This document shows, in pieces, positions 37,784 through 44,925 of a stretch of DNA of 64,000 bases (within the stretch, counting starts at the first letter, position 1; each line of letters begins with the position of its first letter). Source of the stretch: Erwinia amylovora (lineage in GTDB: Bacteria > Pseudomonadota > Gammaproteobacteria > Enterobacterales > Enterobacteriaceae); NCBI RefSeq assembly GCF_017161565.1, contig NZ_CP066796.1, forward strand, positions 1,860,001 through 1,924,000, in the 5' to 3' direction. The notes beneath the pieces are model-generated. The model searched no databases, was not told where the DNA came from, and worked only from the letters and a program-made list of their open reading frames with translations. The translations under genes and the position numbers were made by a program.

Positions 37784-38512
37784 ATGAACAAAATTGTATT
37801 CGTTGAAGATGACAAAGATGTCGGGGAACTGATCGCCGCCTACCTTGGGCGTCATGATATCGAGGTTATTGTTGAAAGCCGTGGTGACCGCGCTGAAGCC
37901 ACTATCGCCGCCACTCATCCGGATCTGGTCATGCTGGATATCATGCTACCCGGCAAAGATGGCATGACGCTGTGCCGCGACTTGAGCTGCAGCGACAGCT
38001 GGCAAGGCCCCATTGTGTTGTTGACCTCACTTGATAGCGATATGAATCATATTTTGTCGCTGGAGATGGGCGCCAGTGATTATATCCTCAAGACCACTCC
38101 GCCTGCGGTTCTGCTGGCACGCCTGCGCCTGCATCTGCGTCAGGCTGGGATTGGCAGTCAGCATGATGAGATTGCCCCTGGCATCCCCGGTCAAAAAGCA
38201 CTGCGTTTCGGTAGCTTGAGTATCGATCCCATCAATCGTCAGGTCACACTGTCAGACGAAACCATCGCCCTTTCCACTGCCGACTTCGACCTGTTATGGG
38301 AGCTGGCAACCCATGCCGGCTCGATACTCAACCGTGACGCATTACTTAAAACTCTGCGCGGCGTCAGCTACGACGGTATGGATCGCAGCATTGATGTGGC
38401 AATTTCACGTCTGCGAAAAAAACTCCTCGATAACGCCACCGAGCCTTACCGCATCAAAACCATCAGAAACAAGGGCTACCTGTTTGCCCCTCATGCCTGG
38501 GATGCGTCATGA
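37784..38512 (+). CDS. rstA: Response regulator RstA
   Basis: A 242-residue OmpR/PhoB-type response regulator. The receiver domain has the acidic pair in FVEDDKDV, phosphoacceptor Asp52 in LVMLDIMLPGKDG, Thr in IVLLTSLDS and Lys in YILKTTPP. The C-terminal winged-helix DNA-binding domain includes GMDRSIDVAISRLRKKL. RstA binds TACATNTNGTTACA boxes and controls asr and other acid- and envelope-stress genes. ATG 37784 is preferred to a TTG eight codons earlier. Its TGA (38510-38512) overlaps the original rstB ATG (38509-38511), but rstB sequence breaks off after MRKLFVQF because of the prophage-like insertion, so rstA is now the last gene of its transcript. Confidence 0.95.
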   Translation: MNKIVFVEDDKDVGELIAAYLGRHDIEVIVESRGDRAEATIAATHPDLVMLDIMLPGKDGMTLCRDLSCSDSWQGPIVLLTSLDSDMNHILSLEMGASDYILKTTPPAVLLARLRLHLRQAGIGSQHDEIAPGIPGQKALRFGSLSIDPINRQVTLSDETIALSTADFDLLWELATHAGSILNRDALLKTLRGVSYDGMDRSIDVAISRLRKKLLDNATEPYRIKTIRNKGYLFAPHAWDAS

Positions 38513-38534
38513 GGAAGCTGTTTGTCCAGTTTTA
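38509..38534 (+). repeat. attL core, 26-bp direct repeat with attR
   Basis: Sequence from ATG of rstB through GTCCAGTTTTA, identical over 26 bases to 46329-46354 and different immediately on both sides (C/A before, A/C after). It lies at the rstA-rstB overlap. Confidence 0.88.
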
Positions 38535-38768
38535 ACAGGTCAAAAACCCATAAGCTCCTGTTTATTTAGGCAATTGCTTTGTAAACAGGAGCTTATAATA
38601 ATACGCTTGTGGACATCGACAGCCAAACCCGGACATTTCCCTGCCCTTTTTTATGTCCCTTTTATACCAAATGCCCCTTTTTGTGCCCCTGTAAATGAGC
38701 TGTTATGAGCGCATAGTGAATGAGGGCCAGCCTGGCAATTCAAATCAAATCATTCCATGTCACGCAGC
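38525..38768 (+). repeat. Left copy of the element-end repeat
   Basis: About 244 bases that recur with few differences at 43022-43264, including TTTTAACAGG, the hairpin region and a long conserved stretch from GACATCGACAGCC to CCATGTCACGCAGC. Non-coding. It marks the left end of each tandem element. Confidence 0.85.
38550..38596. repeat. Perfect 15-bp inverted repeat near attL
   Basis: Arms ATAAGCTCCTGTTTA (38550-38564) and TAAACAGGAGCTTAT (38582-38596), exact complements with a 17-base spacer. The matching place in the second copy (43047-43093) is degenerate. It could be an integrase/excisionase arm site or a transcript hairpin shielding the element from rstA read-through. Confidence 0.7.
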
Positions 38769-39031
38769 GGTATCTGCGCACTAACATGTTAACAAATTGT
38801 TTTTTAGCCATTTTCCACCCACAGCTATGCGATAATCAGACGCTAACATGCGTCTAAATACTCTTGAATTACACATGGTTAGCTTTGGTTTTGGGGAATC
38901 GAAATACTCATTCAGGTTCAGGATCCTCGTATCAGTCTCCAGGAATAACCTTTATAACCCCGCAATAAGGTTGACCGCCAAACCCGTCGGAGTTATTATA
39001 ACCCCAACAAGACAACACAGAGAGCCGGAGG

Positions 39032-39211
39032 ATGGATAGCAGGAATGCAATAGCAATGATAGAGGCCGATGGATGGTATCTGGTGAGAGTAAAAGGCAGT
39101 CATCACCAGTTCAAGCACCCAACGAAAAAAGGGCTGGTAACGGTAAAACATCCCCAAAAGGACATACCGCTACCAACGCTGAAAAGCATTAAAAAACAGG
39201 CGGGGCTTTAA
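39032..39211 (+). CDS. hicA: HicA-type mRNA interferase toxin
   Basis: A 59-residue toxin of the HicA/YcfA family with a double-stranded-RNA-binding-like fold. The catalytic histidine is in VRVKGSHHQFKHP, within the family core W-Y-L-V-R-V-K-G-S-H-H-Q-F, followed by KGLVTVKHPQKDIPLPTLKSI and the usual ending KKQAGL. HicA cleaves mRNA during stress and is held inactive by HicB. The ATG is placed after GGAG, and hicB starts 22 bases downstream, the typical toxin-first order. The pair probably stabilises the island. The second element copy lacks it. Confidence 0.9.
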   Translation: MDSRNAIAMIEADGWYLVRVKGSHHQFKHPTKKGLVTVKHPQKDIPLPTLKSIKKQAGL

Positions 39212-39233
39212 GCCCCACCTACCGGAGGTTTAC

Positions 39234-39644
39234 ATGTTATACCCTGTTGCTATTGATAAAGGCGATTCATCCTTCGGCGTTCGCGTACCCGATATTCCAG
39301 GCTGCTTCTCTGGCGGCGACAATTATCAGGATGCGATTGAGAGCGCGCGTGAGGCTATCGACGCGCATATCGAATTACTGGTGGAAGATGGCGAAGCGGT
39401 GCCGGAAGCGACCAGCGTGGAAAACTGGCTGGCCGATCCCGATTATGTTGGTGTGGTGTGGGCGCTGGTAGATGTGGACGTTACCCGGCTGATGGGGAAA
39501 GCGGAAAAAATCAATGTTACGCTCCCTTCTTTACTGATCCGCCGTATCGATCAGTTTGTCGCTGCACATCCTGAGTACGGTAGCCGTTCCGGCTTCCTGT
39601 CCCGCGTGGCGGCTGATAAAGTGATTGGTCGCGAAAAACGTTAA
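39234..39644 (+). CDS. hicB: HicB-type antitoxin
   Basis: A 136-residue antitoxin with an N-terminal partially degraded RNase-H-like domain (MLYPVAIDKGDSSFGVRVPDIPGCFSGGD, residues 1-29, then AREAIDAHIELLVEDGE). Its C-terminal ribbon-helix-helix/HTH-like DNA-binding part (INVTLPSLLIRRIDQFVAAHPEYGSRSGFLSRVAADKV, residues about 93-130) binds the hicAB promoter. Strong GGAGG before the ATG. The 3' end of this gene, GTGATTGGTCGCGAAAAACGT and the following CTCGCAAGAGGCTTT, recurs as a scar at the start of the acetyltransferase gene at 43372. Confidence 0.92.
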   Translation: MLYPVAIDKGDSSFGVRVPDIPGCFSGGDNYQDAIESAREAIDAHIELLVEDGEAVPEATSVENWLADPDYVGVVWALVDVDVTRLMGKAEKINVTLPSLLIRRIDQFVAAHPEYGSRSGFLSRVAADKVIGREKR

Positions 39645-39699
39645 GCCTCGCAAGAGGCTTTATTGATAAATGCATCAGCGGATTCTTTTGTGGCCCTAA

Positions 39700-40701
39700 A
39701 TGAAAAATGAGATTGTAACAATTCAGTGGCTGAGAGGTCTGGCAGCGTTAAGTGTTGTCGTTCAGCACACTGCTTTCAAAAGTCATCAGTACAACTACAA
39801 CATCTTGACTGGATATAATGTAGGCTCTTTTGGGGTTGATTTATTCTTTATAATATCTGGGTTCATAATGTGCCATGTAACCAGCGAAAAAACAAAACCA
39901 ACAGAATTCCTTAGGAGAAGACTCACCAGAATACTTCCTTTATATTGGTTGCTTTCTCTTTTCGCTTTGGTGATTTATATCATAAAACCATCCTTGGTTA
40001 ATAGCAGTGGGGGGAATATTGATATTATAAGTTCAATTTTCATTACCCCGACCAAGGATAAACTCCTTCTTCAAAATGGATGGAGTTTATCGTATGAACT
40101 ATTTTTTTACTTAATCATTTCAGCCTCATTGTTATTCGGCAGAAAATACCTGTGCTCATTCACAAATTTAGCCATTTTTTTACTGGTGCTTGCAGGCTTA
40201 TTGCATCAACCTTTAAATGAATATTTGAAATTTGCAACCAACACTTTATTTATTGAGTTTAGTATGGGTTTCTTTGCGTATTATTTATACCAAAAAATTC
40301 AGAATACGAACTGGTTTATTAATCTCACATTGCTGGCAGCAGGGGTTACTGCACTTACATATCAGCACATTAATGCTGATATATTTGACCTGAAATACAG
40401 ATTTTTGCATGCAGGGATCCCGATGTTATTAATTTTTCTGTCTTTCGTTTTATATGAGGATAAAGCAAGAAGGATAAGGTCATCTATACTTGAAAAAATT
40501 CGATTTAGCTCATATTCGTTGTATCTTTCACATGCTTTTGTACTCAGCCCATCGGCTAAAATTATCAGTAAGATAACATCTAATGCCTATGTTTTTTCGT
40601 GCTCACTGATTTTACTATCAGTGATAGTTGGACTTCTTTGCCATAGATTCGTTGAGATACCACTTAATAAATTGGTATCGAATTCCGTATCAAAAACATG
40701 A
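39700..40701 (+). CDS. Acyltransferase 3 family membrane protein (phage-type serotype-modifying O-acetyltransferase)
   Basis: A 333-residue AT-rich gene. The N-terminus IQWLRGLAALSVVVQHTAF and GSFGVDLFFIISGFIMCHV are classic acyltransferase-3 marks (R...H in helix 1, FFxxSGF in helix 2). EFLRRRLTRILPLYWLLS follows, then about ten membrane helices and a closing RFVEIPLNKL. Members carried by prophages, such as Oac-type enzymes, acetylate host O-antigen and so change phage receptors. It is convergent with the truncated tail-fibre gene, with 85 bases between stops, which fits a lysogenic conversion cassette. Confidence 0.85.
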   Translation: MKNEIVTIQWLRGLAALSVVVQHTAFKSHQYNYNILTGYNVGSFGVDLFFIISGFIMCHVTSEKTKPTEFLRRRLTRILPLYWLLSLFALVIYIIKPSLVNSSGGNIDIISSIFITPTKDKLLLQNGWSLSYELFFYLIISASLLFGRKYLCSFTNLAIFLLVLAGLLHQPLNEYLKFATNTLFIEFSMGFFAYYLYQKIQNTNWFINLTLLAAGVTALTYQHINADIFDLKYRFLHAGIPMLLIFLSFVLYEDKARRIRSSILEKIRFSSYSLYLSHAFVLSPSAKIISKITSNAYVFSCSLILLSVIVGLLCHRFVEIPLNKLVSNSVSKT

Positions 40702-40786
40702 AAACAATTTAGAATGCTAGCTCTCAATATGACAAATCGATGTGGTACCCTGTAACTATATGGATACCCTTTTTGTCGAGTTAAGC

Positions 40787-41332
40787 TTATGCGCTTCTGT
40801 ACCAACCCATTAATTTAATGAAGGCGTTTGTTACTGATACAGCTGCACCTGAACCCGTGTTTGCCGTTGAACCAGAAACAGAGTGCGAGTGCGCACCAAG
40901 CCAGACATCGTGGTTGTGACTTCCAATCCACACATTATGCTGGTGATTCCTCGCATATTCAGGCTCTCGTGTGCCATTGTTATGAGGGGTGCTAAGGAAT
41001 GCGTCTCCCGACCCGCTTGACTGGGAGGCTTTCATCTGATGACTGTGGTTTCCTTGCCAGTCAGTTGGCTTAGTTCCGTAATCAAAATCACTGGTTCTTT
41101 TACTACCATGATCAAAATCACTGGTATTCGCCGAAAACGTATGTCCGTGTGCGGGAAGATTGTTCACAGCCAGCGTGACCGAGTCGGAACCGCCCGTTTT
41201 CATAACGTCACTACCGTTAGCGCTGGCCAGACGGATCGTGCGGTTCTCACCAATATTTTTCCACGTTGTACCGGGGAATAGCTTATTCGGATCTTTGTTC
41301 TGAGCGAACCAGGTGACGATCCCAACCGGAAA
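40787..41332 (-). pseudogene. 5'-truncated tail-fibre gene (copy 1)
   Basis: The frame corresponds to the C-terminal half of the full tail-fibre protein at 43987-44922. The shared part begins with the PVGIVTWFAQNKDPNKLFPGTTWKNIG segment (near 41330), runs through VMKTGGSDSVTLAVNNLPAHGHTFSANTSDFDHGSK, diverges in the middle, and ends alike in FIKLMGWYRSA. Match to copy 2 stops abruptly at about 41330 next to a 16-bp palindrome; the upstream half with the particle-attachment region is missing. An internal ATG at 41203 could allow a fragment of 138 residues. The variable His/Gly-rich central part would be the receptor-binding tip. Confidence 0.8.
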
Positions 41333-41348
41333 ATCAAATTAATTTGAT
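41333..41348. repeat. 16-bp perfect palindrome at the tail-fibre breakpoint
   Basis: ATCAAATTAATTTGAT is self-complementary. It lies just past the last base at which the two tail-fibre copies match, so it may mark the rearrangement junction. Confidence 0.6.
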
Positions 41349-41464
41349 CGTTATATGCACTGGAAAGATTGAGTACGGTGAAGAATGTTTTCGACTGTTC
41401 CAATATGCAGTTAAAAGGTGTCCCGGCCATTAAGTCATTTGCACTCAGTCCTTTTTTACTGCCT

Positions 41465-42010
41465 TTATACAAGAGGAATATGCCGAGAACAGTTGGTTGA
41501 CTGCCCCCAAGAAAATAATTTCAAATTAACATATCCATGATTATCCTGTGTTACCGATCCACCCATACAATTCAATGTGTAGGTAATGCTGTATTATTCT
41601 TGCTGCCATCAAGGAGCCCCTCATTTATCAATGTGACGACTTGATAGCCTCTCTCTATATATTTATTTAAATCTCTTATTCCCTGAACGGCTGCCTGAGT
41701 GATTTTAACATGACTAAAGACAACTTCATAACCTGCTTTCTCAAACCATTCCGTCAGTGTTTGCCACAGTGTGATACCCGCCACAGGAGAATCAAGAGCT
41801 TAAAACCTAATACTGTGTTCTGAATCTCTAAGCCCAGCCAGAGTCATCCAGTCAAGTCCTGATATCCTTGGTTTCCCTTCACTTGTATATAACATACCCG
41901 AAGGATGTTTACTGGGGATACAGTTAAAATGCAGCAGGACCGCATACACTAGCCCTAACCTGATAAGGATAAGAGTAATGATAAAGTCGGTCGTTTATTT
42001 CAGATTCCAT
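41465..42010 (-). pseudogene. Degenerate papain-like cysteine-peptidase effector
   Basis: Reading on the minus strand from ATG 42008-42010 gives a discontinuous but coherent protein. MESEINDRLYHYSYPYQVRASVCGPAAF is followed by a frame change and apparent deletion. HPSGMLYTSEGKPRISGLDWMTLAGLRDSEHSIRF comes next, then an in-frame TAA. LTEWFEKAGYEVVFSHVKI and YQVVTLINEGLLDGSKNNTALPTH follow, then an in-frame TGA and IVWVDR. After another shift comes VTQDNHGYVNLKLFSWG, ending at 41465. CGPAAF resembles the nucleophile-cysteine helix and THxIVW the catalytic-histidine strand of C39/papain-like peptidases found as cargo behind PAAR genes. At least two stops and two shifts make it inactive. The upstream PAAR-like genes place it as a type VI or phage-delivered toxin. 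Confidence 0.6.
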
Positions 42011-42041
42011 TTTATTTTTTCGAACGGATCTTGCGGTGAAC

Positions 42042-42483
42042 CTATTCGTACTCTTTCGCAATAAATGGACGTTCAGAGATGGTGATCTTAATCTGCTTTG
42101 TTTCCTCCCCCTGATCCTCAGGCTTCATTGTCCCTTTTGACTCAAAATAACAGGGGTGCTCACGCTTAACCGGAGACCAGGCTTTGCCTGACGAAAATTC
42201 TTCCAGTGTATACATGTTCGTTCCGGTCGCACATCCACAGCGTACCGGTCAACCATCGGCGGCGACTGCCATCCCTGTAAGTTGGTCTGTCGGAGATCGC
42301 CGGAAGCAATCACTCCAGGTTGTCCGCATTTTGGGCAGGGGGACGTTCTGTCACACTCACAGCTTTCGTCTTCCGTTCACTGACCAGCCCGGCTTCCGCC
42401 ATAACATACTGCCCTGTTGATGTTTCATCCCCATCAAGCCCGGAGTTCTTACCGTGCACACCGCTCCATCTGTTGTCTGACAT
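42042..42483 (-). pseudogene. PAAR-like protein 2, frameshifted
   Basis: ATG 42483 follows GAGGAAAAG and lies 10 bases after the previous stop. Three frames join into one PAAR-like product: MSDNRWSGVHGKN...GLDGDETSTGQYVMAEAGLVSE; then, after a shift near 42340, CPKCGQPGVIASGD; then, after a shift near 42230, CGCATGTNMYTLEEF and a tail ending RPFIAKEYE at TAG 42042-42044. The cysteine arrangement CPxCG...CGC and the G-D-x-T-x-T-G start are typical of PAAR tips that cap type VI VgrG spikes. The two frameshifts inactivate it. Confidence 0.65.
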
Positions 42484-42493
42484 TCGCTTTTCC

Positions 42494-42766
42494 TCAGTCC
42501 GTAAGAATGTGCAGGCTGATATCGTCTGCCGATTCGGCATAATGCCACCCCGTAACCCCGTGTTCGTCGGTAACGCCAGCTTCAGAACGTCCGTCTGGGA
42601 ACATCAGGGTGTAGCGACAGCCAGCTATTAGCTGACCATCGTCATCGGCGCACTGAAAGCGAATACCGTTCCGGGCGCAGTAATCCTGTGACTGCTGTGC
42701 CAGAACAGGCGACTGACTGGTATTGCGGGAGGTCAGAGAGCCAGTACCTGTGCGGGTAGACTGCAT
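42494..42766 (-). CDS. Small spike/effector-associated protein, 90 residues
   Basis: An intact frame between two broken PAAR-like genes. The N-terminal half is Ser/Thr/Gln-rich and basic (STRTGTGSLTSRNTSQSP). The C-terminal half reads DGQLIAGCRYTLMFPDGRSEAGVTDEHGVTGWHY and DDISLHIL, the beta-repeat pattern (xYxLxxxDG...GxTDxxGxT) common in extensions of type VI PAAR and VgrG proteins. It starts 9 bases after the first PAAR-like gene and ends 10 bases before the second, so all three were one operon. It is probably a spike adaptor or domain-linker protein with no function left alone. Confidence 0.6.
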   Translation of the reverse strand: MQSTRTGTGSLTSRNTSQSPVLAQQSQDYCARNGIRFQCADDDGQLIAGCRYTLMFPDGRSEAGVTDEHGVTGWHYAESADDISLHILTD

Positions 42767-42775
42767 GGCTGAACC

Positions 42776-43018
42776 TTAAACATAGTGATCGGGACAACGG
42801 CACAGCACTCTGTCGCCTGTGGCAGCATACGCTTTGCCTGCTTCTGCCCAGTCTTGTGCGGAGGCAAGGATTGTAAAATACCCGTTGCATTTGCTGCATG
42901 ATGCCTTGTCGCCAGTCCGAACAATTGCTTTACTTTCTTCGAATCAGCACGCTGTGGCAAAAACCATCTCTCCGTAACTCGTTTTGTCGCCAGGGCAAGC
43001 CCGCGCACCTGCCATCAT
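42776..43018 (-). pseudogene. PAAR-like protein 1 with an internal stop
   Basis: An 80-codon frame from ATG 43016-43018: GARACPGDKTSYGEMVFATAC, then an in-frame TGA (42944-42946), then FEESKAIVRTGDKASCSKCNGYFTI...GKAYAATGDRVLCRCPDHYV and TAA. Two G-D-K-x-S repeats with paired cysteines are the PAAR pattern. Only a single nonsense codon separates it from a full protein. The start is only a few bases inside the internal att-like site (43022-43031), so its promoter may have been on the other side of that junction. Confidence 0.7.
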
Positions 43019-43021
43019 TAA

Positions 43022-43264
43022 TCCAATTTTAACAGGGCAAAAACCCATAAACTCCTGCTTATTCAGGAAATAAGTTTGTAACCAGGAACTTATAGTAATA
43101 CGTTTGTTGACATCGACAGCCAACCCGGACATTTCCCTGCCCTTTTTTATGTCCCTTTTATACCAAATGCCCCTTTTTGTGTCCCTGTAAGTGAGCTGTT
43201 ATGAGCGCATAGTGAATGAGGGCCAGCCTGGCAATTCAAATCAAATCATTCCATGTCACGCAGC
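43022..43264 (+). repeat. Internal att-like site and right copy of the element-end repeat
   Basis: TCCAATTTTAACAGG at 43022 differs by one base from TCCAGTTTTAACAGG at attL, and the following 230 bases match 38535-38768 with scattered differences. This is best explained as the old junction between two tandemly inserted elements. The hairpin arms here (43047-43061, 43079-43093) are imperfect. Confidence 0.8.
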
Positions 43265-43371
43265 AATATTTATGCAATACCAGGTTAACTGAATGAATTT
43301 AAATTATTTTCACCCCGCGTTCATACAATGAACAGATATTAGTACACATCCAAATACGCCAATAATCACAC

Positions 43372-43986
43372 ATGGTTAGCTTTAGTTTTAGGGAAGTGGC
43401 TGGTAAAGTGATCGGGCGTGGAAAACGTAAGTCTCGCAAGAGGCTTTTCGGTAACTATCATGGATGGTTGAAATTGACGATGATTAGATATTATTACTAT
43501 TTACTTAAAAAAAGAGTAAGCCCAGATGAGGCTCGCCTGTTCTTCAATACATCAAATTGTTCTCTTAGAAAGAAGAATAAAATATTATCCAAAACTGACA
43601 TAAAAACAAGCTCACAAACAACCATAGTCGCGCCGTTTTACTTTGAATTTGGAAACATAAATTTCATTGGTGATGTACTAATCAACAATGGGTGCAACTT
43701 CCTTGATAATGAGATGATAACAATAAAAACCGGCACCATGATTGGCCCAAATGTAACATTAACTACAGTCAGTCACCATACCGAACCGACTTTACGTCAT
43801 GCTGCAAATATTATTGCCCCGATAAACATAGGGGAAAACGTCTGGATCGGCGCAGGCGTTATAGTTTTACCCGGCATAAGTATCGGAGATAACAGCGTTA
43901 TTGCTGCAAATAGTGTGGTGACCGCTGACGTAGCAGCAAATTGTTTATACGCTGGTACGCCTGCAAAATTTAAAAAGTTTCTATGA
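43372..43986 (+). CDS. Left-handed beta-helix O-acetyltransferase (maltose/xenobiotic acetyltransferase type)
   Basis: A 204-residue protein. From about residue 80 it shows hexapeptide repeats of the LbH/MAT class (IKTGTMIGPNVTLTTVSHHTEP, INIGENVWIGAGVIVLPGISIGDNSVIAANSVVTADV) with the catalytic histidine in VSHHT. Such enzymes acetylate sugars from acetyl-CoA. The first 27 residues (VSFSFREVAGKVIGRGKRKSRKRLF) are not part of the fold. They derive from the fused upstream leader plus the last codons of a deleted hicB read through a changed frame, so the real start is probably MIRYYYYLLKKRVSP, further in. Convergent with the tail-fibre gene; the stops abut. Confidence 0.82.
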   Translation: MVSFSFREVAGKVIGRGKRKSRKRLFGNYHGWLKLTMIRYYYYLLKKRVSPDEARLFFNTSNCSLRKKNKILSKTDIKTSSQTTIVAPFYFEFGNINFIGDVLINNGCNFLDNEMITIKTGTMIGPNVTLTTVSHHTEPTLRHAANIIAPINIGENVWIGAGVIVLPGISIGDNSVIAANSVVTADVAANCLYAGTPAKFKKFL

Positions 43987-44922
43987 TTATGCGCTTCGAT
44001 ACCAACCCATTAGTTTAATGAATGAGTTAGCCACAGTAAATGCCGTGCCTGAACCTGCACTAGCTGTTGTGCCCGAAACAGAGTGCGAGTGAGCACCGAT
44101 ACCAACCGAATGGTCGTGCGATCCCATATATAAGTTATGGACGTGATCCCCGGCTCTAGACGTAGCACTCCCTTTGATGATAGTTTGCCAGTTACCACCA
44201 ATATCCAATCCAGAACCGCCACGAGGTATCACCTCATTATACGTGTGTTCGTGATTCCCCTGTTCGTCAGTTTGCTTCCATCCATAATCAAACCCGTTGG
44301 TTTGTTTGGAACCATGATCAAAATCACTGGTATTCGCCGAAAACGTATGTCCGTGTGCGGGAAGATTGTTCACAGCCAGCGTGACCGAGTCGGAACCGCC
44401 CGTTTTCATAACGTCACTACCGTTAGCGCTGGCCAGACGGATCGTGCGGTTCTCACCAATATTTTTCCACGTTGTACCGGGGAATAGCTTATTCGGATCT
44501 TTGTTCTGAGCGAACCAGGTGACGATCCCAACCGGATAAAGCAGATCAACGGCGTTGATATCCGCCTTTAGCTCAATCCAGCCGCTACCTTTTCCGGGTT
44601 TCTCGTTATTATTTTTTATTCTGGACTGCCACGTTTTCTCGCTGTAGTAAACCAGTGAGCGTATCGGATAGGGTTTACCATCCTCTGACCAGCTGGCAGT
44701 ACCGAATTGCTGCATTTCGCCAGTGGCCTCGGTCACATCGTGGAACAGCGCATTCATCTTCTCGCGCTCAATATCCTTCGCCGCCGGATCTGTCGTCTGG
44801 TCACGCTCATAGTCGTAACCATAGCCCTGTGTGTAAGACACCGAGCCGTCAGCCTGCGTTTCTACAGGCACATCTGCTCTGTCGCCCTGCGCGGCAAAGG
44901 GCGTTTTAAACACTTTAGTCAT
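43987..44922 (-). CDS. Phage tail fibre / receptor-binding protein (copy 2, full length)
   Basis: A 311-residue tail protein. The N-terminal particle-attachment part (MTKVFKTPFAAQGDRADVP, then YGYDYERDQTTDPAAKDIEREKMNALFHDVTEATGEMQQFG) is typical of short lambda-/epsilon15-like fibres, followed by WFAQNKDPNKLFPGTTWKNIG and a His/Gly-rich tip ending FIKLMGWYRSA. The tip segment differs from copy 1 while flanks are nearly identical, the usual picture of receptor-specificity exchange. It starts 3 bases after the upstream tail protein stop. It may still be made, perhaps as part of a tailocin-like particle, but no other particle genes remain. Confidence 0.85.
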   Translation of the reverse strand: MTKVFKTPFAAQGDRADVPVETQADGSVSYTQGYGYDYERDQTTDPAAKDIEREKMNALFHDVTEATGEMQQFGTASWSEDGKPYPIRSLVYYSEKTWQSRIKNNNEKPGKGSGWIELKADINAVDLLYPVGIVTWFAQNKDPNKLFPGTTWKNIGENRTIRLASANGSDVMKTGGSDSVTLAVNNLPAHGHTFSANTSDFDHGSKQTNGFDYGWKQTDEQGNHEHTYNEVIPRGGSGLDIGGNWQTIIKGSATSRAGDHVHNLYMGSHDHSVGIGAHSHSVSGTTASAGSGTAFTVANSFIKLMGWYRSA

Positions 44923-44925
44923 GAT

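Noticed and set aside
38848..39039. 63-codon frame after the left repeat in the island
   Set aside because: The shared leader ATGGTTAGCTTT occurs in both copies, but the rest is not conserved between them, there is no family feature, and it runs into the hicA ribosome site.
42125..42313. 62-codon minus-strand frame as a separate gene
   Set aside because: It contains the middle piece of the frameshifted second PAAR-like gene (CPKCGQPGVIASGD just upstream in the same frame) and then runs out of frame.
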